A stretch of 64,000 nt of DNA from Demequinaceae bacterium (GTDB taxonomy: Bacteria; Actinomycetota; Actinomycetes; Actinomycetales; Demequinaceae): assembly GCA_016933155.1 (NCBI GenBank), contig JAFGBM010000006.1, positions 1 through 64,000 of the forward strand. Reading direction: 5' to 3'. Positions 34,563 through 46,138 of this stretch are shown in pieces. The position numbers and the translations under genes were made by a program. Each line of letters starts with the position of its first letter. Within the stretch, counting starts at the first letter, position 1. The notes under the pieces are model-generated. The model saw only the letters and a program-made list of their open reading frames with translations. It did no database searches and was not told the DNA's origin.

Positions 34563-36278
34563 GTGGCCCGGCATACGAAGAAGGCCGTCGCTGGAGGCGA
34601 GGTCGGTCTTCGCTCGCATCGACGTCGCCTTGGGGTGCCAGGAATCGCAGCCGTGACGATTCTTGCCCTCCTGGGGGTTGCGATACCCACGGTGGTGATT
34701 GTGAGATCCGATGACGGGCCCGCCCCTATCGTCTCCGCGACCTTCCACTCCCCGTCTCCGTCCCCTTCGATGCCGTTTCCCACGGATTCGTTGGATCCCG
34801 ATGAGGTCTTTCTGCCCTGGGGGCCCAGCCAAGGGGACGTCGATCGGGCTCTGGAGGATGTCCGGGCCATGCCGCTCGAGGAGGTCGCGGGCCTGGTCAT
34901 CGTCGCCCGGTTCAAGGGGACCAGTGCCGCGGATCTCACGGCCTTGATCGAGACCTACCACGTGGGGGGAGTCAGCCTGCCCCCCAGCAGCACTCTGTCG
35001 ACGAGCCAGGTGGAATCCCTCATCGCCGCCGCGCAGGCTGCACAGGATGCTGAGGGGCGCGACTGGCCTTTCATCGTGGCAGCCGATCAGGAGGGCGGCA
35101 CGGTGGCCCACCTTGGAGATCTCCTTCCCGACATGCCGTCGTTCATGGCGGCTGGGGCCGCGAAAGACAAATCCGCCGTCGAGTATGCATTTGCGGGGGT
35201 GGGTCGGGACATGGCGGCCCTCGGCTTCACCTGGAATTTCGCACCCGTTGCGGACATGACCATCGGCTTGGCCGATCCGGTCATCCGAACGAGGTCGCCG
35301 GGAAGCGATCCCCAGGAGGCAGGAGAGGCCGCCATCGCCGCAGCTGACGGGCTACTTGATGCCGGGATCATTCCCGCCGTCAAGCACTTTCCCGGGCACG
35401 GGGGTGTGACGGTCGACTCCCACAAAGGAACCCCGCTGACGAATGAATCGATCGCCTCCCTTGAGCGGACTGACCTCGTCCCCTTCCAGATGGCGATCGA
35501 TGCCGGGGCGCCCGTCATCATGATGGCCCACGTCGTCGTGTCGGACTGGGGCGACCTTCCTGCCACGATCAACCCAGAGGCCTATGCCTATCTCCGTGAT
35601 GAGATGGGGTTCACCGGGATCGCTATAACGGATTCGATGGGCATGGGGGCCCTCAATTCCTATGGTTGGTCCGGGACGCTCGTCGCCAAGGCCGTCGCGG
35701 CGGGAGCCGACCTCGTCCTCATGCCGGTCTCGAACAGCGACGCCCACTATTCGATCGTCCATGCCGTCGAGGCAGGATGGCTGCCAAGGGAGCGGTTGGA
35801 TGAGGCGGCCTCCCGCGTGGTCGCCCTCATGAGATATCAGGCTGGCCTCGATCCGGCGGTGGAAGTGGAGGGCGACTACGTCCGAGTCATGAGCCGGGCT
35901 TCCGCGACCGTCGTCACGCCCTTGTGCGGGACACGCCTCGTCGGATCCGAGGTGACGATCTCGGGGGGGTGGGCCTATCAACGGACGGCCCTCGCGGCGG
36001 CTCTCCAGGCGCACGGAGTGAGAGTCGGAACCGGGGGCCAGTCGATCCTCCTCCTCACCGGCGACGATTCAGCGGGCACGGCGGACATCGTCGTGTCCCT
36101 TGGGGGCCCGTGGGGGCTGAGCAGGTCTCACGCCAGCACCTACATCGCGATGTATGGGGGCGGATCCTCGACCCTTGCAGCCTTGGCTGACATCCTGGTC
36201 AACTCGGTTGATGCCAACGCCCAGTGGCCGGTTCCTGTCCCCGGTCTTCCGTATGGCCCCTGCCCCTCGCCGCGGTAA
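34563..36278 (+). CDS. Glycoside hydrolase family 3, NagZ-like, membrane-anchored
   Basis: Predicted exported beta-N-acetylhexosaminidase acting on cell-wall muropeptides or similar sugars. 571 aa from GTG 34563. A basic N-terminus and one membrane segment (about 25-47) are followed by a Ser/Pro linker (HSPSPSPSMPFP). The GH3 domain spans about 80-420 with ADQEGG, VKHFPGHGGV, the His-containing DSHKGTP loop and the nucleophile motif ITDSMGMGAL. A C-terminal domain of about 130 residues has no clear match. It may be exported as a signal-anchor protein; no lipobox Cys is seen. The stop is three bases from the convergent methyltransferase gene. Confidence 0.88.
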   Translation: MARHTKKAVAGGEVGLRSHRRRLGVPGIAAVTILALLGVAIPTVVIVRSDDGPAPIVSATFHSPSPSPSMPFPTDSLDPDEVFLPWGPSQGDVDRALEDVRAMPLEEVAGLVIVARFKGTSAADLTALIETYHVGGVSLPPSSTLSTSQVESLIAAAQAAQDAEGRDWPFIVAADQEGGTVAHLGDLLPDMPSFMAAGAAKDKSAVEYAFAGVGRDMAALGFTWNFAPVADMTIGLADPVIRTRSPGSDPQEAGEAAIAAADGLLDAGIIPAVKHFPGHGGVTVDSHKGTPLTNESIASLERTDLVPFQMAIDAGAPVIMMAHVVVSDWGDLPATINPEAYAYLRDEMGFTGIAITDSMGMGALNSYGWSGTLVAKAVAAGADLVLMPVSNSDAHYSIVHAVEAGWLPRERLDEAASRVVALMRYQAGLDPAVEVEGDYVRVMSRASATVVTPLCGTRLVGSEVTISGGWAYQRTALAAALQAHGVRVGTGGQSILLLTGDDSAGTADIVVSLGGPWGLSRSHASTYIAMYGGGSSTLAALADILVNSVDANAQWPVPVPGLPYGPCPSPR

Positions 36279-36281
36279 GGC

Positions 36282-37454
36282 CTAAACGGGCTCGACCACG
36301 AGGATCCTCTGCTCCCCCGAGACCCTGGTGAGCACGATGGTGGCCTCCTCGTCCCCCTTGAGCCGGAGTTCAGAACGCAGACCCTCGGGGGTGACGGCCG
36401 TGCCCCGCTTCTTGATAGTGACCCTGCCGATTCCCCGCTCGCGGAGGTACGAACGCAGGTTTTTGACGCCGAACGGCAGATTGTCCACGATCCGGTAGGC
36501 GGTCGCGAAGGGGGTCGAGACGAGGCGGGGACCCGTGACGAAAGCGATCGTGCGATCGATGAGGCGGCCGTCGACGGCTTGGGCGACCTCCGCGACCAGA
36601 CCCGCCCGGATGACGGCTCCGTCCGGCTCGAAGAGGTAGTGGTCCACTGGGCCGACTCCGGCGGTGGCCGAGGTGTCGGACAGTCGGTGGAAGCCGTCGG
36701 AACACAGGACGAGCGAGCCCCGGCCGAGGCGGCGGGCGAGCGGACCGCACCAGAGTCCGACCTCGACCACCTGGCCGGCGTCGCTCACCCACTCGGCTTC
36801 GGCATCCGAAGGGAGGGAGGAGTGCGGGATTCCAGGCCCGAGTTTGAGCCCGAGGGCGGGATATCGGTCGCGAAGTCCGAGGAGGTCCGCGAGGGCGGGT
36901 TCATAGTCGGCGAGACGGTGGCTTCGGCCCTTTGCCTTGGTCCGCCTCGCGGGATCGGCGAAGACGCCGTCGACGTCCGCCTCCCGTATGACGGAGAGGG
37001 AGTCGGCGTGAACCACGACCGAATCGGGCCAGTGGCGAAGGTTGTGGTCGGCGACGAGGGCGGTCGACTCATCCCGCTCGAAGGCCATGACAGCGATGCC
37101 GAGGGCGGACATGGCCATGGCATCCGCTCCGATCCCGGCGGTAAGGTCCGCCACCCGCTCGATTCCTGCCTCGATGAAGCGTCTGGCATGGAGGGCCGCC
37201 ACCCGGAGCCGGGTGGCCTGCTCCAGCCCGTCCGGGGTGAAGAGCATTCCGTCCGCGAAGTCCCCGAACTTGTTCCGAGCCTTGTCCCGGAGTCGCGCCT
37301 GGGTCATGACGGCCGATACAACGTCCGCCGGGTAGCCCTGCCCTCGGAGCCGATCGCCCTGGTTCAAAGCGTCGGAAGGCCTATATGCCGGCAGGGTCCG
37401 GAGCAGGGCTCGGCCTTCAGCACTCAAGGCGGCCCTGACCTCGCCGATCTCCAT
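36282..37454 (-). CDS. Class I SAM-dependent methyltransferase with THUMP-like C-terminal domain
   Basis: 390 aa. Motif I of a Rossmann methyltransferase (VADLTAGIGADAMAMSAL) is near residue 100, followed by MAFERDESTALVADHNL and a VFADPARR catalytic-type loop. The C-terminal part (about 330-390, LRSYLRERGIGRVTIKKRG) matches the THUMP-like domain found with this methyltransferase in actinobacteria. An RNA substrate is likely but unproven. The ATG at 37454 is preceded by AAGGAT with a six-base gap, which could be a -10 hexamer or a ribosome-binding site. Confidence 0.82.
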   Translation of the reverse strand: MEIGEVRAALSAEGRALLRTLPAYRPSDALNQGDRLRGQGYPADVVSAVMTQARLRDKARNKFGDFADGMLFTPDGLEQATRLRVAALHARRFIEAGIERVADLTAGIGADAMAMSALGIAVMAFERDESTALVADHNLRHWPDSVVVHADSLSVIREADVDGVFADPARRTKAKGRSHRLADYEPALADLLGLRDRYPALGLKLGPGIPHSSLPSDAEAEWVSDAGQVVEVGLWCGPLARRLGRGSLVLCSDGFHRLSDTSATAGVGPVDHYLFEPDGAVIRAGLVAEVAQAVDGRLIDRTIAFVTGPRLVSTPFATAYRIVDNLPFGVKNLRSYLRERGIGRVTIKKRGTAVTPEGLRSELRLKGDEEATIVLTRVSGEQRILVVEPV

Positions 37455-37517
37455 GATCCGATCCTTGCACGGGGCGAGGGGCCGGGTCGTCCCCGTCGGA
37501 ATTCACTCCGGAAACGA

Positions 37518-37547
37518 TTAGCACTCACCCGACCAGAGTGCTAAGTT
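37518..37547 (+). promoter_or_regulatory. CIRCE operator and groES promoter
   Basis: TTAGCACTC-N9-GAGTGCTAA at 37518-37544 is a perfect CIRCE inverted repeat, the binding site of the HrcA heat-shock repressor. A promoter appears embedded in it (TTAGCA at 37518-37523, TAAGTT at 37542-37547, spacer 18), so HrcA would block RNA polymerase directly. A short hairpin with a TTGA loop (37554-37567) follows in the leader. Confidence 0.93.
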
Positions 37548-37653
37548 TGTACTGCTCTTTGAAGAGCGCCCGCGACTTGGGGACCCAGGCATCAACCCCG
37601 GCGTTCCGAGCCGCGGCAACGTATCAATCGTGAAGTGGAAGGTGAGGTCCGCA

Positions 37654-37947
37654 GTGTCGGTCTCTATCAAGCCCCTTGAGGACAAGGTCGTGGTCAAGGC
37701 CGCGGCCGCCGAGCAGACCACAGCATCCGGTCTGGTCATCCCGGACACCGCCAAGGAAAAGCCCCAGGAGGGCGAGGTCGTGGCGGTTGGACCCGGTCGA
37801 ATCGATGACAAAGGCAACCGTGTGCCGATCGACGTCAAGGTAGGGGACAGGGTTCTCTACAGCAAGTACGGAGGCACCGAGATCAAGATCGGCGGCGAGG
37901 AGTACCTCGTCGTCTCCGTGCGCGATCTTCTCGCGGTTCTCGCCTAG
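37654..37947 (+). CDS. groES: Co-chaperonin GroES
   Basis: 10-kDa lid of the GroEL chaperonin. 97 aa from GTG 37654 ([15 protein letters not shown]), with AAGGTGAGG upstream; an in-frame GTG at 37630 lies on the far side of that site. The mobile loop ([20 protein letters not shown]) and [12 protein letters not shown] are present. No groEL follows: the next gene is the convergent whiB, so the partner chaperonin gene must be elsewhere. Confidence 0.97.
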   Translation: MSVSIKPLEDKVVVKAAAAEQTTASGLVIPDTAKEKPQEGEVVAVGPGRIDDKGNRVPIDVKVGDRVLYSKYGGTEIKIGGEEYLVVSVRDLLAVLA

Positions 37948-37965
37948 GGATCGAAGGTGAGCATA

Positions 37966-37995
37966 CTAGGGCCCCGGGTTTCCCCGGGGCCCTAG
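37966..37995. terminator. Bidirectional terminator between groES and whiB
   Basis: A perfect 13-bp GC-rich stem (37966-37978 with 37983-37995) with a TTTC loop lies between two convergent genes and can serve both. Confidence 0.85.
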
Positions 37996-38017
37996 ACCTA
38001 TCTGGGGGGCTACTCCC

Positions 38018-38311
38018 CTATCGACGTCTGAGGATCCTCCCCTCAAGGATCGCGTTGCGCTCGTCCTCGCTCAAGCCACCCCACACCCCGAAGGGCTCTC
38101 GGACGGAGAGGGCGTGCTGCCGACAGTGCTCACGGACGGGGCATCTCGCGCAGTACCTCTTGGCAGCTTCAGCCCGGCGTTGCCGGGCGAAACCGCGTTC
38201 GTTTTCCGGGTGGAAGAAAAGGTTGGGATCAGCCTGACGGCACAGGCCGGAGTATTGCCACTCCCACTCTTCGAGCGCAGGCCTGCGCTCCTTGACTATC
38301 GAATCCGTCAC
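38018..38311 (-). CDS. whiB2: WhiB-family iron-sulfur transcription regulator (WhiB2-like)
   Basis: Actinobacteria-specific [4Fe-4S] regulator. 97 aa from GTG 38311. Four conserved cysteines (Cys24, Cys54, Cys57, Cys63) bind the cluster, and GVWGG (75-79) plus the basic end GRILRRR form the sigma/DNA-contacting part. WEWQYSGLCRQADPNLFFHP matches the WhiB2/WhmD group, which controls septation genes in streptomycetes and mycobacteria. The whiB-guaB neighbourhood is conserved in many actinobacteria. The subgroup assignment is by recognition only. Confidence 0.9.
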   Translation of the reverse strand: MTDSIVKERRPALEEWEWQYSGLCRQADPNLFFHPENERGFARQRRAEAAKRYCARCPVREHCRQHALSVREPFGVWGGLSEDERNAILEGRILRRR

Positions 38312-38401
38312 GGTCTCGCTCCAGGGAACGTTCTGCCGCCATCGGCAGGCTCACAATGCCGGCGACCCGCCGCGCCCCGGTTGCCTGATAGGCTCCCCCA
38401 T

Positions 38402-40787
<2,386 letters not shown>

Positions 40788-40836
40788 GTCCCCCACTCTG
40801 TCACCGAACACCGACACCCCGCCACAGGCGTGCCGC

Positions 40837-40842
40837 TAGGCT
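40837..40842 (+). promoter_or_regulatory. -10 element of leaderless guaB3
   Basis: TAGGCT, then six bases, then GTG 40849. The same hexamer and spacing occur before tsaB (32431). No ribosome-binding site is visible. Confidence 0.55.
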
Positions 40843-40848
40843 GGGTCC

Positions 40849-41973
40849 GTGAGCACTGAGATCGAGATTGGGCGCGGCAAGCGTGGCCGCCGTGCATACA
40901 CGTTCGACGACATCGCCGTAGTCCCGTCGCGTCGGACCCGAGACCCGGAGTCGGTCAGCCTCAAATGGCAGATCGACGCCTTCGTCTTCGACACCCCCCT
41001 CATCGCTGCGCCGATGGACTCGGTCATGTCGCCCATGACCGCGATCACCCTCGGCAAGCTCGGCGGATTGGGGGTTCTCGACCTCGAGGGAGTGTGGACC
41101 CGCTACGAGGATCCCACCCCCCTCTTGGAGGAGATGGCCAGCCTCGATCCCGATCGAGTGGTCCAGCGCATGCAGGAGGTCTACTCCGTCCCCATCGATC
41201 CGGAGCTCATCAAGCAGAGGCTCGGGGAGATCCGGGCGGCTGGCGTGACCGTCGCAGGGGCGCTCACCCCTCATCGCACCCAGGAGTATTCCTCGACCGT
41301 CCTGGAAGCCGGGGTGGACATCTTCGTCATCCGCGGGACGACCGTATCGGCCGAGCACGTCTCGGATGGCGCCAAGCCCCTCGACCTCAGGGAGTTCATC
41401 TACCAACTCGACGTCCCAGTCATCGTGGGGGGTGCCTCGACCTATCAGGCGGCCCTCCACCTCATGCGCACGGGGGCCGCCGGCGTCCTCGTCGGATTCG
41501 GGGGAGGCGCAGCCCATACCACCCGGGTTTCGATGGGCATCCACGCCCCCATGGCGACGGCCGTTGCCGACGTCGCGGCCGCCAGAAGGGACTACCTGGA
41601 CGAATCCGGGGGCAGGTACGTCCATGTCATCGCCGATGGGGGGCTCGGCAGGAGCGGCGACATGGTCAAGGCCATCGCCTGCGGATCGGATGCGATCATG
41701 GTCGGGGCGGCGTTCGCCCGCGCCGCAGAGGCGCCGGGACGGGGATACCACTGGGGCCCGGAGGCCCACCACCCGGAGTTGCCCCGGGGAGAGAGGGTGT
41801 CCGTCGGGACGGTGGGGACGTTGCAGGAGATCGTCTTCGGGCCGGGGACCAGGGCGGACGGGACCACGAACGTCATGGGAGCCCTCCGGCGGTCGATGGC
41901 GACGACGGGCTACTCGGATCTCAAGGAGTTCCAGCGGGTCGACGTCGTGGTGTCCCCCTACAGGCCGCGGTGA
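40849..41973 (+). CDS. guaB3: GuaB3-family IMP dehydrogenase-related protein
   Basis: 374-aa TIM-barrel protein of the IMPDH/GMPR superfamily, without CBS domains. YTFDDIAVVPSRRTRDPESV and LIAAPMDSVMS resemble IMPDH. Where IMPDH has GPGSICTTR, this protein has GFGGGAAHTTR, so the catalytic cysteine is missing. The family is common in actinobacteria next to guaB; a different purine-interconverting activity has been suggested for some members, but the reaction here cannot be read from sequence. Confidence 0.9.
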   Translation: MSTEIEIGRGKRGRRAYTFDDIAVVPSRRTRDPESVSLKWQIDAFVFDTPLIAAPMDSVMSPMTAITLGKLGGLGVLDLEGVWTRYEDPTPLLEEMASLDPDRVVQRMQEVYSVPIDPELIKQRLGEIRAAGVTVAGALTPHRTQEYSSTVLEAGVDIFVIRGTTVSAEHVSDGAKPLDLREFIYQLDVPVIVGGASTYQAALHLMRTGAAGVLVGFGGGAAHTTRVSMGIHAPMATAVADVAAARRDYLDESGGRYVHVIADGGLGRSGDMVKAIACGSDAIMVGAAFARAAEAPGRGYHWGPEAHHPELPRGERVSVGTVGTLQEIVFGPGTRADGTTNVMGALRRSMATTGYSDLKEFQRVDVVVSPYRPR

Positions 41974-41999
41974 CCGGTGCTCCTCGGTAGCATCGGAGG

Positions 42000-42686
42000 G
42001 TGAAAGCGGTCGTCTTCCGCCATGTGGCGCACGAGGATCTGGGGGTGTGGGCCTCCCTCATGCGCGAGAGGGGGCATGAGGTCTCCTACGTCGATGCGGG
42101 CGAGGACCTTTCCAGGGGGGAGGAGGCGGACCTTCTCGTCGTCCTGGGAGGCCCCATCGGACTCGGCGATCGCTCCGACTATCCCTACCTCGACGACGAG
42201 GTGGCCCTGGTGCGCGACCGCCTGGAGAGGGACGTCCCCACACTGGGGGTGTGCCTGGGGGCGCAGATCATGGCGGGGGCGCTCGGGGCCGGGGTGTACC
42301 CCGGGATAGAGAGGGAGATCGGGTGGGGCTTCCTGACGCTCGTCGGCGAGACTCCCTCCAGCCTGACGATGCTGAAGGATGCCCCCGTCCTGCATTGGCA
42401 CCGGGACACCTTCGATCTTCCCGACGGGGCGACGCGTCTCGCTTCGACGACCCTGACCCCGAACCAGGCGTTTTCACACGGACGGTCGCTCGCCCTGCAG
42501 TTCCACTGCGAGGTCAACGGCGGCCTCATTGAGCGGTGGCTGGTGGCGAACTCGGAGGCGTTGCGTGAGGAGGGGGTTTCCCCGGCCTCTCTCCGAGAAG
42601 CCAGCCGTCGCCATGCGTTGCCAGCCGCCCGCGCGGGCCGGGAGTTTCTCGACGCCTACCTCGGCGCGGTCATCGAGGAGCCCTAG
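42000..42686 (+). CDS. Class I glutamine amidotransferase-like protein
   Basis: 228 aa from GTG 42000, with TAGCAT (41988-41993) six bases upstream. The catalytic triad is present: Cys85 (LGVCLGAQ), His169 and Glu171 (QFHCEV; most relatives have QFHPE, so Cys170 replaces Pro). No synthetase domain is fused. It resembles the stand-alone GMP-synthase-like amidotransferases whose partners and substrates are usually unknown. Convergent with ackA, overlapping by four bases. Confidence 0.88.
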   Translation: MKAVVFRHVAHEDLGVWASLMRERGHEVSYVDAGEDLSRGEEADLLVVLGGPIGLGDRSDYPYLDDEVALVRDRLERDVPTLGVCLGAQIMAGALGAGVYPGIEREIGWGFLTLVGETPSSLTMLKDAPVLHWHRDTFDLPDGATRLASTTLTPNQAFSHGRSLALQFHCEVNGGLIERWLVANSEALREEGVSPASLREASRRHALPAARAGREFLDAYLGAVIEEP

Positions 42687-43819
42687 GAGACGGCCGCGAT
42701 GGCCTGCAAAGCGATCTCGCGCTCCTCGTTCGTCGGGATGACCCATACTTCGACCTTGGATTCGTCCGAGGACACCAGGGTGGGTTCCCGCTTCTTGCCG
42801 ACGTTGCGCTCCGGATCCAGAATGACGCCCAGTTCCTCGAGCCCCGCAAGTGACATCGCCCGGACGACGTCCGAGTTCTCACCCACACCCGCAGTGAAGG
42901 TGATGGCGTCGAGCGACCCGAGCTGAGCCCAATACTGACCGATGTATCCGCGGATGCGGCGGGTATAGACCTCAAGGGCCAAGCGGGCGTCGTGGTCGCC
43001 TCCTTCGGCGGCGTGCTCAACGTCACGCATGTCGGAGTGCCCACACAGTCCGAGCATCCCTCCCCGCTTGTTGAGCTCGTCATCGATCTCGCTGATCTCC
43101 ATGCCAGCCGTCCGGGCCAGGTGGAAGACGACGGCTGGGTCGATGTCACCCGAGCGGGTGCCCATGACGAGCCCCTCGAGCGGGGTGAGGCCCATGGAGG
43201 TGTCGATCGATCGCCCGCCCTTCACGGCGCAGGCCGAGGCCCCGTTCCCGAGGTGGAGCACGATGATGGCGAGGTCGCGCGCGTCCCGACCCATGGCCTC
43301 CGCCGTCCGCGCGGAGACGAAGGCGTGCGAGGTTCCGTGGAAGCCGTACCTCCGCACACTGTGGGCCTCCGCGACCCTGCGGTCGATCGCATAGGTGTAA
43401 GCCGCCTCGGGAAGGGTCTGGTGGAACGCCGTGTCGAAGACGGCGACATGGGGGAGATGGGGAAAGGCGACACGGGCGGCCGCGATTCCGGCGGCGTTCG
43501 GGGGCGTGTGCAGGGGAGCGAGGGTGGCGAGAAGGCCGATCTTCCGTTCGACCTCGTCGTCGACGATCGTGGGCGCGGTGAACTCGGCCCCTCCCTGCAC
43601 GACCCGGTGGCCGACAACCATGAGATCGTCGAGGTTGACGCCGCTATCGGGCTTGGCCAGGGATTCGATGAGTTCATCGATCGCCTCGGTGAAGTCGAAG
43701 ACCCTTTCGATGAGTCCGTTCACCAAGGGCTTGGGCTGGCCGGTGTCCACCACTTGATACTTGACCGAACTCGAGCCGCAATTGAGGACGAGGGCGATCC
43801 CCTCCCGAACCGACGTCAT
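42683..43819 (-). CDS. ackA: Acetate kinase
   Basis: Converts acetyl phosphate + ADP to acetate + ATP. 378 aa. ASKHA-fold motifs are VLNCGSSSVKYQV, VGHRVVQGG, the catalytic FDTAFHQTLP, RRYGFHGTSH, and FTAGVGENS. It overlaps pta by four bases, the usual operon that generates ATP from acetyl-CoA and fits a fermentative or overflow metabolism. Confidence 0.97.
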   Translation of the reverse strand: MTSVREGIALVLNCGSSSVKYQVVDTGQPKPLVNGLIERVFDFTEAIDELIESLAKPDSGVNLDDLMVVGHRVVQGGAEFTAPTIVDDEVERKIGLLATLAPLHTPPNAAGIAAARVAFPHLPHVAVFDTAFHQTLPEAAYTYAIDRRVAEAHSVRRYGFHGTSHAFVSARTAEAMGRDARDLAIIVLHLGNGASACAVKGGRSIDTSMGLTPLEGLVMGTRSGDIDPAVVFHLARTAGMEISEIDDELNKRGGMLGLCGHSDMRDVEHAAEGGDHDARLALEVYTRRIRGYIGQYWAQLGSLDAITFTAGVGENSDVVRAMSLAGLEELGVILDPERNVGKKREPTLVSSDESKVEVWVIPTNEEREIALQAIAAVS

Positions 43820-45918
43820 CGTTTTCCCTTCGCGGGTGGAGCCTCGGCTGGTGGGGTGGCGTCGACCTGCTGTGCCTGGATCGCCGTGATGGCAACGGTG
43901 TTGATGATGTCGTTCACGGTGGCGCCCCTCGATAGGTCGTTGACGGGCTTTTTCAGCCCCTGGAGCACCGGGCCGATCGCGACCGCCCCGGCCGATCGCT
44001 GCACCGCCTTGTACGTGTTGTTGCCCGTGTTGAGGTCCGGGAAGATGAAAACGGTAGCACGCCCGGCGACCTTGGAGTCGGGCATCTTGGTCTTGGCCAC
44101 CGACGGCTCGATGGCGGCGTCGTATTGGATCGGGCCTTCCACGGCGAGATCGGATCGGCGCTTCCTAACGATCTTCGTGGCGGAGCGGACCTTGTCGACG
44201 TCGGAGCCGGTGCCCGACTCTCCGGTCGAGTAACTCAGCATGGCGACTCGAGGTTCGATCCGGAATTGTGCCGCGGTCGCGGCCGAGGAGATGGCGATGT
44301 CCGCAAGTTGCTCAGCCGTCGGGTCGGGATTGATGGCGCAGTCCCCGTAGACGAGGACCCGATCCCCCAGGCACATGAGGAACACGGAGGAGACGATTCC
44401 GACCCCAGGAGGAGTCTTGATCACCTGGAGGGCTGGGGTGATGGTGTGCGCCGTGGTGTGGGCCGCTCCAGAGACCATGCCGTCGGCCAGCCCGGCCTCC
44501 ACCATCATCGTCCCGAAATAGGAGACGTCCTTGACGAGCTCGCTGGCGATGTCGAGGGTGACGCCCTTGTGGGCGCGGAGCTCATGGAATCGCTTGGCGA
44601 ACTTCTTCACCAGACGCGGGTCGGTGGGAGACACGATCTTGGCCCCGGCGATGTTGACTCCGAGTTCGGCGGCCCGTGCTCGGATGGAGGCCTCGTCACC
44701 GAGGAGGGTCAGGTCGACGACATCACGGGTGAGAAGGCTCGAGGCGGCTCGGAGAATCCGGTCGTCCTCGCCCTCGGGAAGGACGATGTGACGCTTGTCC
44801 GCCCGCGCGCGGTCGAGGAGATCGTATTCGAACATGAGGGGGGTGATGGCGGTCGTCTCGGCCACGCTGATGAGCTGGCGCAGCGCGGCGGTATCGATAT
44901 GCCGCTCGAAGAGGGCGAGAGCCGTGTCCAACTTGCGGGAGGACTCGTGTGTCAAACGCCCGCGGGTGTTGTAGCACCGGGTGGCGGTCTCGAAGGTCCA
45001 CAGGCTGGTCGTGATGATGGGCAGGTTGGAGTCGAGGCCGGACAACAGCCGGTTCATCGATTCGGACGGCAGGAATCCCCCGTTGAGGATGACCCCGGCG
45101 ATTGTGGGGAATCCCGCCGCGGCGTGTGCGCTCAGGACCGCGAGGAGCGAATCGGCGCGGTCTCCCGGGGTGATGACAACCCTGCCCTCCCGCAGGCGAT
45201 CTAAAAGATGGTCGACCGACATCGCGCCGATGGTGACTCCCAGAACCTCCCGGGTGAGGAGATCGGGGTCGCCCGCATACAGCTCGCCCCCGACCGACTC
45301 CATGAGGTCGCGGAGCAGGGGCGCGGCGAGGAGGGGGTCCTCGGGGATGGCGCCCCCCGCCATGCCCGAGGGCAAGGCCTTCCTGATGGCTTCGAGGTTG
45401 TCGGGGTCGCATCGGTTGGCGAAGACCGCGACGAGGTGGGCGTGGCCGTTGTCGAGTTCGAGGGTCGCGGAATCGACGATTTGGGTGATCTCGGCGGGGG
45501 TCCGGTCGCGTCCGTTGACGACGAGGGCGACGGGGGCCCCGAGGTTCGCAGCGATTCTCGCGTTGAACTCGAATTCCGCCGGACCCGCGACATCCGTGTG
45601 GTCGGTGCCGACGATGACGACGACGTCGCACTGCTTCTGGATGACGTGGTACCGGGAGATGATCGTGGTGAGTGCGGCCTCGGGGTCCTGGTGGATGGCC
45701 TCGTATGTGACTCCCACACAGTCGTCGTAGTCGAGGTCCGCCTCCGTGCGGGAGAGGAGAAGACGGAGGACATGGTCCGTCCCGTCGAGTGCGCGGATGA
45801 CCGGACGGAACACCCCGACCTTGCCGACGGATCGGCCGAGGGTGTCGACGATCCCGAGGGCGATGGCCGACTTCCCGGTCTCCCCCTCGGTCGATGCGAT
45901 GTAGATGCTCCTGCTCAC
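43816..45918 (-). CDS. pta: Phosphate acetyltransferase, long form with DRTGG domain
   Basis: Interconverts acetyl-CoA and acetyl phosphate. 700 aa from GTG 45918 (MSRSIYIASTEGETGKS). The N-terminal P-loop/BioD-like domain and the DRTGG regulatory region occupy about residues 1-360. The catalytic PTA domain follows from about 375 with RADKRHIVLPEGEDDRIL and GMVSGAAHTTAHT. An upstream in-frame start at 45990 lacks a site. GTG 45918 has GATGCT six bases upstream on its strand, suggesting a leaderless mRNA. Confidence 0.96.
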   Translation of the reverse strand: MSRSIYIASTEGETGKSAIALGIVDTLGRSVGKVGVFRPVIRALDGTDHVLRLLLSRTEADLDYDDCVGVTYEAIHQDPEAALTTIISRYHVIQKQCDVVVIVGTDHTDVAGPAEFEFNARIAANLGAPVALVVNGRDRTPAEITQIVDSATLELDNGHAHLVAVFANRCDPDNLEAIRKALPSGMAGGAIPEDPLLAAPLLRDLMESVGGELYAGDPDLLTREVLGVTIGAMSVDHLLDRLREGRVVITPGDRADSLLAVLSAHAAAGFPTIAGVILNGGFLPSESMNRLLSGLDSNLPIITTSLWTFETATRCYNTRGRLTHESSRKLDTALALFERHIDTAALRQLISVAETTAITPLMFEYDLLDRARADKRHIVLPEGEDDRILRAASSLLTRDVVDLTLLGDEASIRARAAELGVNIAGAKIVSPTDPRLVKKFAKRFHELRAHKGVTLDIASELVKDVSYFGTMMVEAGLADGMVSGAAHTTAHTITPALQVIKTPPGVGIVSSVFLMCLGDRVLVYGDCAINPDPTAEQLADIAISSAATAAQFRIEPRVAMLSYSTGESGTGSDVDKVRSATKIVRKRRSDLAVEGPIQYDAAIEPSVAKTKMPDSKVAGRATVFIFPDLNTGNNTYKAVQRSAGAVAIGPVLQGLKKPVNDLSRGATVNDIINTVAITAIQAQQVDATPPAEAPPAKGKR

Positions 45919-46138
45919 GGGTCTAGCATCCCACCCAAGGGCACCCGGTTTCGAATCCTGAGCCCGTGCCTGTCGTGGAGGGGTGCGCAATTCGGACCAA
46001 TTTACCTTTGGGGGCGGTCATTTGTCCCGTCTTGGCGCCAATCCCTTCCCGTGTCGATCAAGCCGAGTAGACTCCAAGCACCCAGGCGGACAGGCTCTCC
46101 TGGGGCTGCTATTCGTGAGACCGTCTGAGGGCGGTGAG

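Noticed and set aside
46032-46041. TTGGCGCCAA palindrome upstream of the first GGDEF gene
   Set aside because: Ten-base GC-rich palindromes are frequent by chance in this genome and no paired second site or promoter placement supports an operator.
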